Below are positions 1 to 8,862 of a stretch of 64,000 nt of DNA, piece by piece. Source of the stretch: Providencia rustigianii DSM 4541 (lineage in GTDB: Bacteria > Pseudomonadota > Gammaproteobacteria > Enterobacterales > Enterobacteriaceae). The stretch covers positions 185,967 through 249,966 of the forward strand of contig NZ_GG703817.1 of assembly GCF_000156395.1 (NCBI RefSeq), written 5' to 3'. How positions within the stretch are numbered: the stretch's first letter is position 1; each line of letters starts with the position of its first letter. The notes under the pieces were generated by a model. It saw only the letters and a program-made list of their open reading frames with translations, was not told where the DNA came from and made no database searches. Both the position numbers and the translations under genes were made by a program.

Positions 1-266
1 CCGAATTAGGTAAACAGCAGAATTTAACCTTTACCCGTAATGGCTCCGGCCATAGCGCCGCTGATGCAGAATCACATTTACGCTTAAAATTAGGTAAAAC
101 CGAAAAACGCTTAAAAACCACTGAACAGTTCATTGATAACGTGGCATCAAAATCGTCCATTACTGGGGAAGAGTATCAAGTGACCGATGCTCAGGGGAAA
201 GTGGCTACCGCCAATCAGTATCTACATGATTTACTGAAAAATAACGTTGATAAACAAGCCAAGTAG
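1..266 (+). CDS. 3' end of an unidentified gene (partial)
   Basis: An open frame enters from the left edge (first whole codon at position 3) and ends at TAG 264-266, giving the last 87 residues of a protein. The visible part is hydrophilic and rich in Lys, Asn and Gln, with no membrane segment, signal or motif I recognise; it ends NNVDKQAK. In E. coli the glnS neighbourhood carries the chitoporin genes chiPQ, but this tail lacks the terminal aromatic residue of a porin and does not resemble ChiQ. Coding status is supported only by the long frame with ordinary codon use. No function is assigned. Confidence 0.6.
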   Translation, partial: ELGKQQNLTFTRNGSGHSAADAESHLRLKLGKTEKRLKTTEQFIDNVASKSSITGEEYQVTDAQGKVATANQYLHDLLKNNVDKQAK

Positions 267-278
267 CTTACATCTTTA

Positions 279-306
279 TTCCATAAAAAACTGCAATTTT
301 ATGGAA
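279..306 (+). terminator. Possible weak terminator hairpin after the partial gene
   Basis: A perfect 10-bp inverted repeat (279-288 and 297-306, TTCCATAAAA and its complement) with an 8-nt loop lies 13 nt after the stop codon at 264-266. The stem is AT-rich and no clear U-run follows, so it may be only a 3' end structure. Confidence 0.35.
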
Positions 307-331
307 CCATTTCAGAATCTATTTAACCAAT

Positions 332-374
332 AGGTCTACAAAACATTACTTTAATGGTAACTTTTTGTAGACCT
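332..374 (+). promoter_or_regulatory. Inverted repeat 1 upstream of abiEi (candidate operator)
   Basis: A 12-bp perfect inverted repeat, AGGTCTACAAAA at 332-343 and its complement at 363-374. A second small dyad (CATTA/TAATG, 344-348 and 352-356) is nested inside. The half-site shares AGGTNTACA with the second repeat at 394-444. AbiEi antitoxins are known to repress their own operon by binding paired inverted repeats upstream, so the pair is a good operator candidate. A transcription terminator of the upstream gene is the alternative. Confidence 0.6.
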
Positions 375-393
375 TATGGTTGTGGAATTTACT

Positions 394-444
394 CCATAGG
401 TATACACTAAGTTACCTATTGCTTAACTTAGTGTATACCTATGG
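394..444 (+). promoter_or_regulatory. Inverted repeat 2 covering the abiEi start codon (candidate operator)
   Basis: A perfect 21-bp inverted repeat: left arm 394-414, right arm 424-444, spacer of 9 nt. The right arm includes the abiEi ATG (441-443). Half-sites contain AGGTATACACTAA, similar to repeat 1. The symmetry would suit a dimeric repressor and would also fold the start codon into a hairpin in the mRNA, so it could act at transcription, translation or both. Confidence 0.7.
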
Positions 445-965
445 CAAAAATAGATAAATTATTAAGCGCCTTGGCTAGCGCGGTAAAAGCTGGTGGTGGC
501 ATTCATAGTGCGGCAGAGCTTGCATTTATGTTAGGTGAACCTTGCAATCCAACGTTTAGAAAATTTCTGACAGATAGTGTGAAAAAAGGTCAACTTAGAA
601 GAGTCGTAAAAGGGTTATATGAAAGTGTACTTACACCACCAGAACCTGAAACTGCGATTTATAAAATTATTAAAAAACTACGTAGCAATGTATTAAATTA
701 TATTAGCCTAGAAAGTCAGCTAAGTTATACGGGAAACATTTCACAAGTGATTATGGGTCGAGTCACCGTTATTACTAAAGGCCGCAGTGGTCGCTTTGAT
801 ACACCCTATGGCGTGATTGAATTTATCCATACAAAAAAGCCAATTGAGCAGATTGCTCCAAATTTGTACTATGACTCTGACATAAAAATGTATCGAGCAA
901 ATACAGCACAAGCCATTATTGACCTTAAACACTGTCAGCGAAATATACATATGCTGGATTTGTAA
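441..965 (+). CDS. abiEi: AbiEi-family antitoxin (type IV toxin-antitoxin)
   Basis: Protein of 174 residues resembling AbiEi/DUF6088-type antitoxins. The first 60 residues form a winged-helix-like region (LLSALASAVKAGG through RRVVKGLYES) that in the family binds DNA. The C-terminal domain (about 65-174, with the segment ISLESQLSY) is the antitoxin part. It neutralises AbiEii without direct protein contact and autorepresses the operon. The partner gene starts 15 nt downstream behind a good ribosome site (GAGGAG-like at 970-975). The ATG at 441 lies inside a 21-bp inverted repeat and has no clear Shine-Dalgarno sequence, so translation may be leaderless or controlled. The AT-rich cassette ends in its own terminator, as expected for a mobile defence module. 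Confidence 0.85.
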   Translation: MAKIDKLLSALASAVKAGGGIHSAAELAFMLGEPCNPTFRKFLTDSVKKGQLRRVVKGLYESVLTPPEPETAIYKIIKKLRSNVLNYISLESQLSYTGNISQVIMGRVTVITKGRSGRFDTPYGVIEFIHTKKPIEQIAPNLYYDSDIKMYRANTAQAIIDLKHCQRNIHMLDL

Positions 966-980
966 TACGAGGAGAGCGAT

Positions 981-1871
981 ATGTTAAAACAACAGATTAG
1001 ACAAATAATCCAAGTAAATCCAGACTATGCAGCGATCACGCCAGTAATAGAAAAAGAAATTTTACATCATGACATTATGGATGTATTAATCAGACAAGGT
1101 GCTATGCAACGGCTCACCTTTATTGGCGGAACATCTCTTCGGATGTGCTACAACAGTTCACGTTTATCAGAAGACTTGGACTTTAATGGTGGACATGATT
1201 TCAAACCCACTGAATTTGACGGTTTAGAATTTGAGATACAAAAGTATATTCAGAATAAATATGAAACCGACGTTTGGGTAAATAAGCCATCAGAGGAAAA
1301 ACAGGGGGATACAGTGTCATGGAAAATCAGCATTGTGAAAGAGGCTAATCGCCCTGATTTACCAAGGCAAAAAATGCATATTGATGTATGTGCTATCCCT
1401 TCATTTGATATTGAAAAACGCCCTTTACTGAATCACTACGATATTGTTGTACCGACAGAGGGGATCTTAGTTCCAGTTCAATCACTGCAAGAAACGCTTG
1501 CAGATAAGCTGATTGCTTTAGCCTATCGAGCAAGACGAATAAAACCTCGTGATATATGGGATATTGTTTGGATAAAACAACGTGGTATTAGCCTATCAAA
1601 AACGCTCGTCGAAAAGAAATTGATTGCGAGAAATAAGGAAATAGACGATTTTCATCACGCCATTGCGATACAGCTTAATAAATTGATGCAAGAAGATGAC
1701 CTACGCAATGATTTTAATGCTGAAATGAGTCGTTTTATTCCTAAACAAATTAAAGAGAGAACAGTTGATAACCCTGAATATTGGGCTTATGTTCAGATTG
1801 AAGTAAACGATATTGTCACTGAATTACTAAATAATATTAAGCCAAAGAATCCATTCGATATGGGGTTGTGA
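981..1871 (+). CDS. abiEii: AbiEii-family nucleotidyltransferase toxin
   Basis: Protein of 296 residues of the AbiEii/AbiGii nucleotidyltransferase family, the toxin of type IV toxin-antitoxin and abortive-infection systems. The hallmark motif GGTSLRMCY (about residues 49-57) is followed by SEDLDF (about 63-68), matching the GS...DxD active site of DNA polymerase beta-like nucleotidyltransferases. DVCAIP near 136 supplies the third acidic strand. The segment ADKLIALAYRARRIKPRDIWD (about 174-194, read in two parts) is the conserved helical KL...R..PRD motif. Characterised members modify tRNA acceptor ends or bind GTP; which applies here is unknown. The catalytic motifs look intact, so the module is probably functional. 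It is cotranscribed with abiEi. Confidence 0.88.
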   Translation: MLKQQIRQIIQVNPDYAAITPVIEKEILHHDIMDVLIRQGAMQRLTFIGGTSLRMCYNSSRLSEDLDFNGGHDFKPTEFDGLEFEIQKYIQNKYETDVWVNKPSEEKQGDTVSWKISIVKEANRPDLPRQKMHIDVCAIPSFDIEKRPLLNHYDIVVPTEGILVPVQSLQETLADKLIALAYRARRIKPRDIWDIVWIKQRGISLSKTLVEKKLIARNKEIDDFHHAIAIQLNKLMQEDDLRNDFNAEMSRFIPKQIKERTVDNPEYWAYVQIEVNDIVTELLNNIKPKNPFDMGL

Positions 1872-1908
1872 AACATCCAACTTTATAAGACATTTCACAA
1901 CCCAATTT
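1863..1908 (+). terminator. Rho-independent terminator of the abiE operon
   Basis: GGGTTGTGAAA (1863-1873) pairs with TTTCACAACCC (1893-1903), followed by AATTTTT. The left arm overlaps the abiEii stop codon TGA at 1869-1871. Confidence 0.8.
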
Positions 1909-1930
1909 TTACAATTAAAACAACGTTCTA

Positions 1931-2125
1931 AACCAATCTTCTAAATAATTCGCATTGCAGTCAGCATAGCTACAGCGCGAAGCATAACGAAGATTAGTCC
2001 TCTAAATACTTCGTGTTGTAGCAAGGCGGCAAGTGAGCTAATCCCTAGGAGCATACATAAGTATGTGACTAGGGTTAGCGAGTGCAGCTAACGCAGCTAC
2101 AGCGCGAAGTATGACGAGGAGACGA
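1931..2125. repeat. Tandemly imperfect intergenic repeat with internal hairpin
   Basis: The interval between abiEii and glnS contains two related units. GCTACAGCGCGAAG begins copies at 1969-1990 and 2096-2117 (22-nt stretches differing at two positions), and the segments around 1939-1965 and 2000-2030 (CTAAATA.TTCG.) are also similar. A hairpin at 2038-2078 lies between them, with outer arms 2038-2048/2069-2078 and inner arms CATAC/GTATG. The layout, with a GAAGTATGACGA tail near a gene end, recalls dispersed intergenic repeats known from Yersinia, Serratia and relatives. No open frame is present. Confidence 0.65.
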
Positions 2126-2129
2126 GAAC

Positions 2130-3797
2130 TTAGTTAGACTCAATCTTAGCCCACGTATCACGCAACCCTACAGTACGGTTAAACACCAGTTTATCCGCGC
2201 TGCTCAGTTTGTTATCTGCGCAGAAATACCCTTCACGCTCAAACTGATAGGCTTTTTCAGCCGGCGCATCACGCAGACTTGGCTCAACGAAACCTTGGCG
2301 GATCACTAAGGATTCTGGGTTCAACGTTGATAAGAAATCATCTTCTGCCGCTGGGTTTGGAACCGTAAATAGGCGGTCATATAGGCGAATTTCTGCTGGC
2401 AGAGCATGTGCTACACTCACCCAGTGAATAACGCCTCTCACTTTGCGACCATCCGCAGGATCTTTATTCAACGTATCCGCATCATAAGTACAGAAAATTG
2501 TCGTGATATTGCCTTCTGCATCTTTTTCTACGCGTTCAGCTTTAATAATGTAAGCATTACGCAGGCGAACTTCTTTACCTAAAACCAAGCGCTTATATTG
2601 GCGGTTAGCTTCTTCACGGAAGTCAGCACGATCAATGTACAGCTCATTGCTGAACGGCACTTCACGGGTACCCATCTCAGGTTTATTAGGATGGTTTGGT
2701 GCCGTTAAGATTTGCTCACCAGCAGGCATGTTTTCAATCACTAAACGGACAGGGTCGATAACCGCCATCGCGCGTGGTGCTGATTCATTCAGATCATCAC
2801 GGATGCATGATTCCAATGCCGCCATTTCAACGTTATTGTCTTGCTTGGTCACACCAATACGGCGACAAAATTCACGAATTGACGCAGCAGTATAACCACG
2901 ACGACGTAAACCAGAAATGGTTAACATACGTGGATCATCCCAACCAGCGACATGTTTTTCCATGACCAATTGGTTCAGCTTACGCTTCGACATCACCGTA
3001 TATTCAAGATTCAGACGCGAAAATTCGTACTGACGTGGGTGACAATCAATGGTGATATTGTCCAATACCCAATCATACAAGCGACGGTTGTCTTGGAACT
3101 CTAAAGTACACAGAGAATGGGTGATCCCCTCTAATGCATCAGAAATGCAATGAGTGAAGTCATACATCGGGTAGATGCACCATTTGTTACCAGACTGGTG
3201 ATGCTCTGCAAATTTAATGCGATACAACACTGGATCACGCATAACCATAAATGGTGATGCCATATCAATTTTTGCACGCAGACACGCTTTACCTTCATCA
3301 AAGCCACCATCACGCATTTTTTCAAATAGCGCTAAGTTATCTTCGATTAAGCGCTCGCGGTAAGGGCTATTTTTACCTGGCTCTTTCAATGTCCCACGAT
3401 ATTCACGAATTTCATCTGGGCTTAATTCATCAACGTAAGCCAGACCTTTTTTGATCAGCTCAACCGCATATTGATAAAGAATATCGAAATAATCCGATGA
3501 ATAACGAATATCGCCGCTCCACTGGAAACCTAACCATTGGACGTCGTTCTGAATAGAGTTCACATACTCAACATCTTCTTTGACCGGGTTAGTATCATCA
3601 AAGCGTAAGTTACACTGTCCTTGATAATCCTTTGCGATACCAAAGTTTAAGCAAATGGATTTCGCATGGCCAATATGTAAATAGCCATTCGGTTCAGGTG
3701 GAAAACGTGTGTGTACTGACGTATGTTTTCCCGTCGCCAGATCTTCATCGATGATCTGACGGATAAAGTTTGTTGGGCGAGCATCTGCCTCATTCAT
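2130..3797 (-). CDS. glnS: Glutaminyl-tRNA synthetase
   Basis: Class I aminoacyl-tRNA synthetase charging tRNA-Gln with glutamine in the cytosol; 555 residues against 554 in E. coli, with near-identical ends. The signature HIGH motif reads [10 protein letters not shown] near residue 38, and the KMSKS-equivalent loop reads VMSKRKL near 267. The C-terminal beta-barrel anticodon-binding half is complete. The longest frame begins at 3806, but the ATG at 3797 ([10 protein letters not shown]) matches family starts and sits 9 nt after an AGGA, whereas the ATG at 3806 abuts the Shine-Dalgarno sequence. It is transcribed alone, and an intergenic repeat lies downstream. Confidence 0.97.
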   Translation of the reverse strand: MNEADARPTNFIRQIIDEDLATGKHTSVHTRFPPEPNGYLHIGHAKSICLNFGIAKDYQGQCNLRFDDTNPVKEDVEYVNSIQNDVQWLGFQWSGDIRYSSDYFDILYQYAVELIKKGLAYVDELSPDEIREYRGTLKEPGKNSPYRERLIEDNLALFEKMRDGGFDEGKACLRAKIDMASPFMVMRDPVLYRIKFAEHHQSGNKWCIYPMYDFTHCISDALEGITHSLCTLEFQDNRRLYDWVLDNITIDCHPRQYEFSRLNLEYTVMSKRKLNQLVMEKHVAGWDDPRMLTISGLRRRGYTAASIREFCRRIGVTKQDNNVEMAALESCIRDDLNESAPRAMAVIDPVRLVIENMPAGEQILTAPNHPNKPEMGTREVPFSNELYIDRADFREEANRQYKRLVLGKEVRLRNAYIIKAERVEKDAEGNITTIFCTYDADTLNKDPADGRKVRGVIHWVSVAHALPAEIRLYDRLFTVPNPAAEDDFLSTLNPESLVIRQGFVEPSLRDAPAEKAYQFEREGYFCADNKLSSADKLVFNRTVGLRDTWAKIESN

Positions 3798-3944
3798 TGT
3801 CATCATTCCTCAGTGCCAAAAGCGCGCTAAAATCGCGTAGTAACCAAATATATTCTACTATAATACGTCAGGAAACAACCGTTTGATTAAGGTTAGTCAA
3901 CAAAAGGTATGGCAAAGGGATTTTTTTAACAAAAAAACGTCTAT

Positions 3945-4760
3945 TTAGACCCATAACATGACCCCGAGAACGACCATTAGCAAGATTGGATAACTTTGTG
4001 CATGGCGTTTATCACTGAGATACGGCATTAAAAAAGAAGCAAAACGGATCCCGAGCCATGAAGTGGCGATCAAAATCAATGCTCCCTTAATATAAATCAT
4101 GCCCCAAAACCCCGAGCCTAATTCAATGTGTTTTTCCACCGCAAAGTAGAAATACATCACCGACCCCGTGATTGCCATGGGCAATGTCAGCGGGTTCGCA
4201 AATGCAGCAGCTTGTAACATACTTGCGCCTCGACGACGCATTAATGGCACCGTCATCACACTGCCACCTACCCCAAGAAACGCCGCCACTGTGCCAATTA
4301 GCATTCCAATGGTGCCCTCTGCCAAATAACTTCCTTGGTTTAGATTTATTCCCTTTGGCTGAGTTTTCATAAAACCGGGACGAATAAAGCAATCTAAAAT
4401 AGTGACCACTAAATAACCGATAAAAATCCAACGGATCCATTCGCTATCAACTGATAAGGCAATCATCGCACCCAAAACTCCCCCAATTGAAATAGGCAAA
4501 ATGAAAGGTTTAATCATTTTCCAATCCAAATTGCCTTTTAAATAGTGGGCTCGGCTTGAAACACTGGATGAAAAAATCATCACGCAGGTCGATGTGGCAA
4601 CCGCAATTTGCATTGCAATATCACGGACATCAAGCTGAGATCCCCAAACCAACGTAATAAGTGCATATAAAAGCGGTACAGTGATAAAACCACCACCAAA
4701 CCCAAACAGTGCCGTAGTGATGCCTGAAATAAAACCAAATAAACACAGAAGAAGCTCCAC
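3945..4760 (-). CDS. TSUP-family (TauE/SafE) membrane permease
   Basis: Integral membrane protein of 271 residues with about eight hydrophobic segments. The family's N-terminal glycine-rich motif is visible (FGFGGGFITVP, about residues 20-30), and its repeat reads FLGVGGSVMTVP near 162-173. TSUP proteins export sulfite, sulfoacetate or other organosulfur anions; the substrate cannot be told here. Translation probably starts at GTG 4760, preceded by GGGGGT about 6 nt upstream on the minus strand. It is a single gene divergent from the DUF2569 gene across a 240-bp spacer. Confidence 0.85.
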   Translation of the reverse strand: MELLLCLFGFISGITTALFGFGGGFITVPLLYALITLVWGSQLDVRDIAMQIAVATSTCVMIFSSSVSSRAHYLKGNLDWKMIKPFILPISIGGVLGAMIALSVDSEWIRWIFIGYLVVTILDCFIRPGFMKTQPKGINLNQGSYLAEGTIGMLIGTVAAFLGVGGSVMTVPLMRRRGASMLQAAAFANPLTLPMAITGSVMYFYFAVEKHIELGSGFWGMIYIKGALILIATSWLGIRFASFLMPYLSDKRHAQSYPILLMVVLGVMLWV

Positions 4761-5000
4761 CGCTGTACCCCCATTATGAATTGAATATTTATCATATCCA
4801 TCAGAGTACGCTTTGGCTTATGCAGATTTGCCAAGTAACTTTGAGATTTTGCCAAATTGATTGCTCGATATTTGCAGTATAAAAAAACAAAAAATCTCAA
4901 ATTAGGCGCAAATTTCATATTTGCTCTACACTGTAATTATTCACTTTAGCAGTAGTGACACGGAAGCTTAATCACCACAAAAAAATAGTGAAGGTAAGAG

Positions 5001-5495
5001 ATGAAATGCATCAACTGTCATGAAAATGAAGCGAATCAAGAATCAGGATGGTGTAGCCAGTGCGAGAGTTTACAGGCAAATAAAATCAATGGATTTTTAT
5101 ATTTACCCGCCTTAGGGCTAGTTATTACATTGGTATTATCTGTCATGGGGGGTTACGAGCTCGCCAAGGTTTTGTTCAACTACTATCAAAATAATGGATT
5201 CATTCCGCGCTTTTACATTGGAACCATTATTTTAAATTCGACTTATTTACTGCTAATTTTGATTACGTGCTATTTTTTCTTCAGCCACAGAAAAGGCGTT
5301 CGTAAATTTGTCATTCCTTACTATCTGTTTGGCATTATTATCAGTTTAGATTCTACCGTCATATTTGCCCAAGCTTATCATGTGAGACTCACTGATGCAG
5401 ATTACCAACAAATGATCTCCAGCATCATCAGTGCCGTGATTTGGATCCCCTACTTTATTTTTTCAAAACGCATATCTATCGTCTTTTCAAGATAA
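5001..5495 (+). CDS. Zinc-ribbon DUF2569 membrane protein
   Basis: Protein of 164 residues. The N-terminus has two CxxC pairs (CINC at 3-6 and CSQC at 18-21), a likely small zinc ribbon. Four hydrophobic segments follow (about 31-52, 72-93, 103-122, 133-151). The closing pattern WIPYFIFSKRISIVFSR matches the conserved end of DUF2569 proteins, whose function is unknown. A Shine-Dalgarno-like AAGGTAAGAG directly precedes the ATG. The gene converges on nagE and shares a bidirectional terminator with it. Confidence 0.75.
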   Translation: MKCINCHENEANQESGWCSQCESLQANKINGFLYLPALGLVITLVLSVMGGYELAKVLFNYYQNNGFIPRFYIGTIILNSTYLLLILITCYFFFSHRKGVRKFVIPYYLFGIIISLDSTVIFAQAYHVRLTDADYQQMISSIISAVIWIPYFIFSKRISIVFSR

Positions 5496-5497
5496 AA

Positions 5498-5527
5498 AAA
5501 TGCCAGCTATTTCAGTAGCTGGCATTT
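5498..5527. terminator. Bidirectional terminator between the DUF2569 gene and nagE
   Basis: A perfect 12-bp stem (AAATGCCAGCTA at 5498-5509 with its complement at 5516-5527) and 6-nt loop, A-rich on the left and T-rich on the right, so it can serve both converging transcripts. Confidence 0.85.
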
Positions 5528-5553
5528 AACTATTTCAGTTAGCTATAACGCGA

Positions 5554-7581
5554 TTATTTCAATACGTTATAAATCACTGTCTCACCGGCAGTCACTTGAC
5601 CTTGGGCTAAAATCTCAACACCAGCAAAATCATCAATATTGCTAATAATGACTGGGCTAATCATTGATTTTGCATTGGCTTCAAGGAATGGCAAGTCGAG
5701 TTTTAGAATCGGCGTACCCGCTTCAACTTCAGCGCCTTCTTCAATTAAACGCGCACAACCTTCACCATTTAAAGCCACTGTATCGATACCCATGTGAACA
5801 ATCAGTTCGATACCATTGGTCGTTTCAAGACAGAATGCATGATTGGTTGGGAAGATTTTAACAATCGTACCTGCCGCTGGTGCTAATACTTCGCTGCTGG
5901 TTGGTTTGATGGCAATACCATCGCCAACAATGCGGCTAGAAAAAGCTTCATCAGGCACATTATCCAATGAGTAAACTTGACCACTGACCGGTGCCACCAA
6001 AGATAATATAACATTACCTTTCGCTTTTTCTGGTGCAGCTTGTTTACTCTCGGTTGGAACAGGCGCAGAGACAGATGCAGCGACAGGGCCTTTAGCCAAG
6101 ACTTCCGTCATTGCCTTAGCCACCAACTCAGCACGCGTACCGACAATCACCTGCACGTTTTGTTTGTTCAGACGGATAACACCCGATGCGCCAAGACGTT
6201 TGGCTAGAGATTCATTCACAACGGATGAATCTTTAACACCCAAACGTAAACGTGTAATACAAGCATCGATATTGACGAGGTTATCGCTACCACCGACCGC
6301 AGCAATGTATTGACGCGCTTCTTTTTGAATCTCGCTATCATCGCTATGTGCATCGCTGATATTTTCGTTATAACCGTCAGCGGTTTCATCTCCAGCACTG
6401 ACTTCACGGCCCGGAGTTAACAGGTTGAATTTACGGATCATGAAACTAAAGATGACATAGTAAATGCCAAAGAAGACTAAACCTTGAACAATCAGCATGT
6501 ACCAGTTTACGGCAAGTGGGTTACGGGTTTGTAGGAACATATCCACCAAACCAGCACTAAAGCCAAAGCCAGAAATCCACTCCATGGTTGCTGCGATATA
6601 CACCGAAATACCGGTTAATATTGCATGGATTACATACAGTACAGGCGCAACGAACATAAAGGAGAATTCAAGTGGCTCAGTGATACCGGTAAAGAATGCA
6701 GCAAACGCACCTGCAATCATGATACCTGCAACTTTCGCTTTATTTTCTGGACGTGCGCAGTGGTAAATCGCTAATGCAGCGCCCGGCAGACCAAACATCA
6801 TAATTGGGAAGAAACCAGCCTGATAGCGCCCTGTGATACCCACAGTTGCAAGGCCTGCATCAATTGACTTAGCACCACCAAGGAAGTTAGGAATATCATT
6901 AATTCCTGCCACATCAAACCAGAATACCGAGTTCAAGGCATGGTGTAAGCCAACTGGAATTAATAGACGGTTAAAGAATGCGTAGATACCCGCACCCACT
7001 GATCCCATATCTTTAATGCTTTCACCGAAAGAAACTAATCCGTTGTACACCACAGGCCAAACATACATCAGAATGAAAGCCAAGATGATCATCAGGAATG
7101 AGGTTAAAATCGGGACTAAACGGCGACCGCTGAAGAATGACAGCGCTTTAGGTAATTCAACACCACTGTAGCGGTTATATAACTCAGCAGAGAGAACCCC
7201 GACTAAGATACCGACAAATTGGTTGTTAATTTTATTGAATGCCGCAGGAACGGATTCCAGAGGAACATTCATAATCATAGAGTAAGATGCAGGAGAACAT
7301 AGCGTTGTCACCACTAAGAATCCGACAAACCCGGTTAACGCGGCTGCGCCATCTTTATCTTTGGACATTCCGTACGCAACACCAATTGCAAACAACACTG
7401 ACATGTTGTCGATAATCGCTGCACCGGATTTGATCAGTAACGCGGCGATTGCGCTATTGGCCCCCCAACCATCTGGGTCTATCCAATAACCAATCCCCAT
7501 CAGGATTGCGGCGGCTGGTAAGACAGCAACAGGCACCATCAGAGCCCTACCGATCCGCTGTAAGTAGCTAAGAATATTCAC
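5554..7581 (-). CDS. nagE: PTS N-acetylglucosamine transporter, EIICBA
   Basis: Membrane permease importing N-acetylglucosamine with concomitant phosphorylation to GlcNAc-6-P. Length is 675 residues, slightly longer than E. coli NagE (648), mostly in EIIC loops. EIIC spans about 1-390 with multiple membrane segments. EIIB follows, with the phosphorylated cysteine C441 in IDACITRLRL. EIIA is C-terminal, with H596 in IVHMGIDTVALNG. All three domains are intact. The start is GTG 7581 with a strong GGGGGAG upstream. It is divergent from nagB across a 357-bp control region with NagC-like and CRP-like sites, as in other enterobacteria. Confidence 0.95.
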   Translation of the reverse strand: MNILSYLQRIGRALMVPVAVLPAAAILMGIGYWIDPDGWGANSAIAALLIKSGAAIIDNMSVLFAIGVAYGMSKDKDGAAALTGFVGFLVVTTLCSPASYSMIMNVPLESVPAAFNKINNQFVGILVGVLSAELYNRYSGVELPKALSFFSGRRLVPILTSFLMIILAFILMYVWPVVYNGLVSFGESIKDMGSVGAGIYAFFNRLLIPVGLHHALNSVFWFDVAGINDIPNFLGGAKSIDAGLATVGITGRYQAGFFPIMMFGLPGAALAIYHCARPENKAKVAGIMIAGAFAAFFTGITEPLEFSFMFVAPVLYVIHAILTGISVYIAATMEWISGFGFSAGLVDMFLQTRNPLAVNWYMLIVQGLVFFGIYYVIFSFMIRKFNLLTPGREVSAGDETADGYNENISDAHSDDSEIQKEARQYIAAVGGSDNLVNIDACITRLRLGVKDSSVVNESLAKRLGASGVIRLNKQNVQVIVGTRAELVAKAMTEVLAKGPVAASVSAPVPTESKQAAPEKAKGNVILSLVAPVSGQVYSLDNVPDEAFSSRIVGDGIAIKPTSSEVLAPAAGTIVKIFPTNHAFCLETTNGIELIVHMGIDTVALNGEGCARLIEEGAEVEAGTPILKLDLPFLEANAKSMISPVIISNIDDFAGVEILAQGQVTAGETVIYNVLK

Positions 7582-7591
7582 AAACTCCCCC

Positions 7592-7612
7592 TTTGTATCG
7601 CTTTATTTTTTG
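7592..7612. promoter_or_regulatory. Candidate NagC site near the nagE start
   Basis: TTTGTATCGC (7593-7602) is the exact reverse complement of the GCGATACAAA half-site in the better dyad at 7692-7716, and is followed by an AT-rich half. It lies 11 bp outside the nagE start. NagC in E. coli binds paired sites and loops the nagE-nagB DNA; the two sites here are about 100 bp apart centre to centre. Confidence 0.5.
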
Positions 7613-7691
7613 TCCCATTTACAGGATCTTATTTTCACGCATCAGAATCATAACTGACAGTGTTAGATTATAGCAGTCGATAGTCTAGATG

Positions 7692-7716
7692 AATTTTTTC
7701 GCGATACAAAATAATT
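7692..7716. promoter_or_regulatory. Candidate NagC operator
   Basis: An imperfect dyad of the form AATTTTTTCG...CAAAATAATT centred on CGCGATA resembles the NagC box (AT-rich arms around a central CG). It sits between nagE and nagB. Confidence 0.6.
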
Positions 7717-7726
7717 AGCTAAAATC

Positions 7727-7742
7727 TGTGATAAATATCAAT
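7727..7742 (+). promoter_or_regulatory. Candidate CRP site in the nagE-nagB control region
   Basis: TGTGATAAATATCAAT fits TGTGA-N6-TCACA at TGTGA and at TCA. Activation of nag genes by cAMP-CRP is established in E. coli. Confidence 0.6.
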
Positions 7743-7938
7743 GAAAGGATCCTGTTATTGACTAAATTAGTAGCTATTATTTAAAACTTATTTTATGATT
7801 AAAAATAAGTTTTTTATTTTATTTGCTGTATATACTCCAAGTACCTCAAGTCATAAGAAAAGAGTTAATGATGTTCAGCTTATTGGGGCTTGGGGACTAA
7901 CCAGTATAAATTTAAAGAGACACTAGAGGTAAAAGTAC

Positions 7939-8742
7939 ATGAGGCTTATCCCATTAAATAATGCTCATGATGTTGGCGTATGGTCAGCGCAGTACATCGC
8001 CGATAAAATCAATGCATTTAATCCGACAGCTGAGCGCCCTTTCGTTCTAGGCTTACCCACTGGCGGTACCCCACTTGCCACATATAAAGAATTAATCGCT
8101 TTATATAAAGCAGGGAAAGTGAGCTTTAAGCATGTGGTCACGTTTAATATGGATGAATACATCGGTATCCCAAAAGAGCATCCACAAAGCTACCATACAT
8201 TTATGCATCAGAATTTCTTTAATCACATTGATATTCAAGCTGAAAACATCAATTTATTGAACGGTAATGCACCGGATGTTGATGCAGAATGTCAACGTTA
8301 TGAAGATAAAATCAAATCCTACGGTCAGATTGATTTATTTATGGGCGGCGTAGGTAATGATGGTCATATTGCCTTTAATGAACCTGGCTCTTCTCTGAGT
8401 TCCAGAACCAGAATTAAAACGCTGACCCCTGAGACTCGCCAAGCTAACTCTCGCTTTTTTGACAATGACATCAACCAAGTTCCCAAGTTTGCATTAACAG
8501 TGGGTGTTGCAACGCTGCTGGATTCTAAAGAACTGATGGTTCTCGCCACTGGTGCCAATAAAGCCAATGCCGTTTATGCCGCTGTTGAAGGTTCCGTCAA
8601 TCACTTATGGACTATCAGCTGTGTGCAGCTTCATCCAAAAGCCATCATTGTGTGTGATGAACCCGCAACATTAGAATTGAAAGTTAAAACTCTCAAATAT
8701 TTCAAACAATTAGAATGTGAAAACATTGAGAAATTTAATTGA
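7939..8742 (+). CDS. nagB: Glucosamine-6-phosphate deaminase
   Basis: Converts glucosamine-6-phosphate to fructose-6-phosphate and ammonia, feeding amino sugar into glycolysis. Length 267 residues (E. coli 266) with the same start MRLIPL. Catalytic residues are visible: D72 in NMDEYIG, and D141, H143 and E148 in [19 protein letters not shown] sits 8 nt before the ATG. It is the first gene of nagBAC, divergent from nagE. A 120-nt gap with a hairpin separates it from nagA. Confidence 0.97.
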   Translation: MRLIPLNNAHDVGVWSAQYIADKINAFNPTAERPFVLGLPTGGTPLATYKELIALYKAGKVSFKHVVTFNMDEYIGIPKEHPQSYHTFMHQNFFNHIDIQAENINLLNGNAPDVDAECQRYEDKIKSYGQIDLFMGGVGNDGHIAFNEPGSSLSSRTRIKTLTPETRQANSRFFDNDINQVPKFALTVGVATLLDSKELMVLATGANKANAVYAAVEGSVNHLWTISCVQLHPKAIIVCDEPATLELKVKTLKYFKQLECENIEKFN

Positions 8743-8802
8743 TTTATACTCAACGTTATTTTAGTCAAATTTATTATCAAAAATAGACTGAGTATCGAAC
8801 AC

Positions 8803-8828
8803 CCGATCAGCAATATCCTGCTGATCGG
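8803..8828 (+). other. Intercistronic hairpin nagB-nagA
   Basis: A perfect 10-bp stem (CCGATCAGCA at 8803-8812 with its complement at 8819-8828) and 6-nt loop in the nagB-nagA gap, with no U-run. It is probably an mRNA-stabilising or processing structure that keeps nagB transcript more abundant than nagA. Confidence 0.6.
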
Positions 8829-8862
8829 TGACCCATTTACTCGCGGTCAGGAGTTTTAAGCT

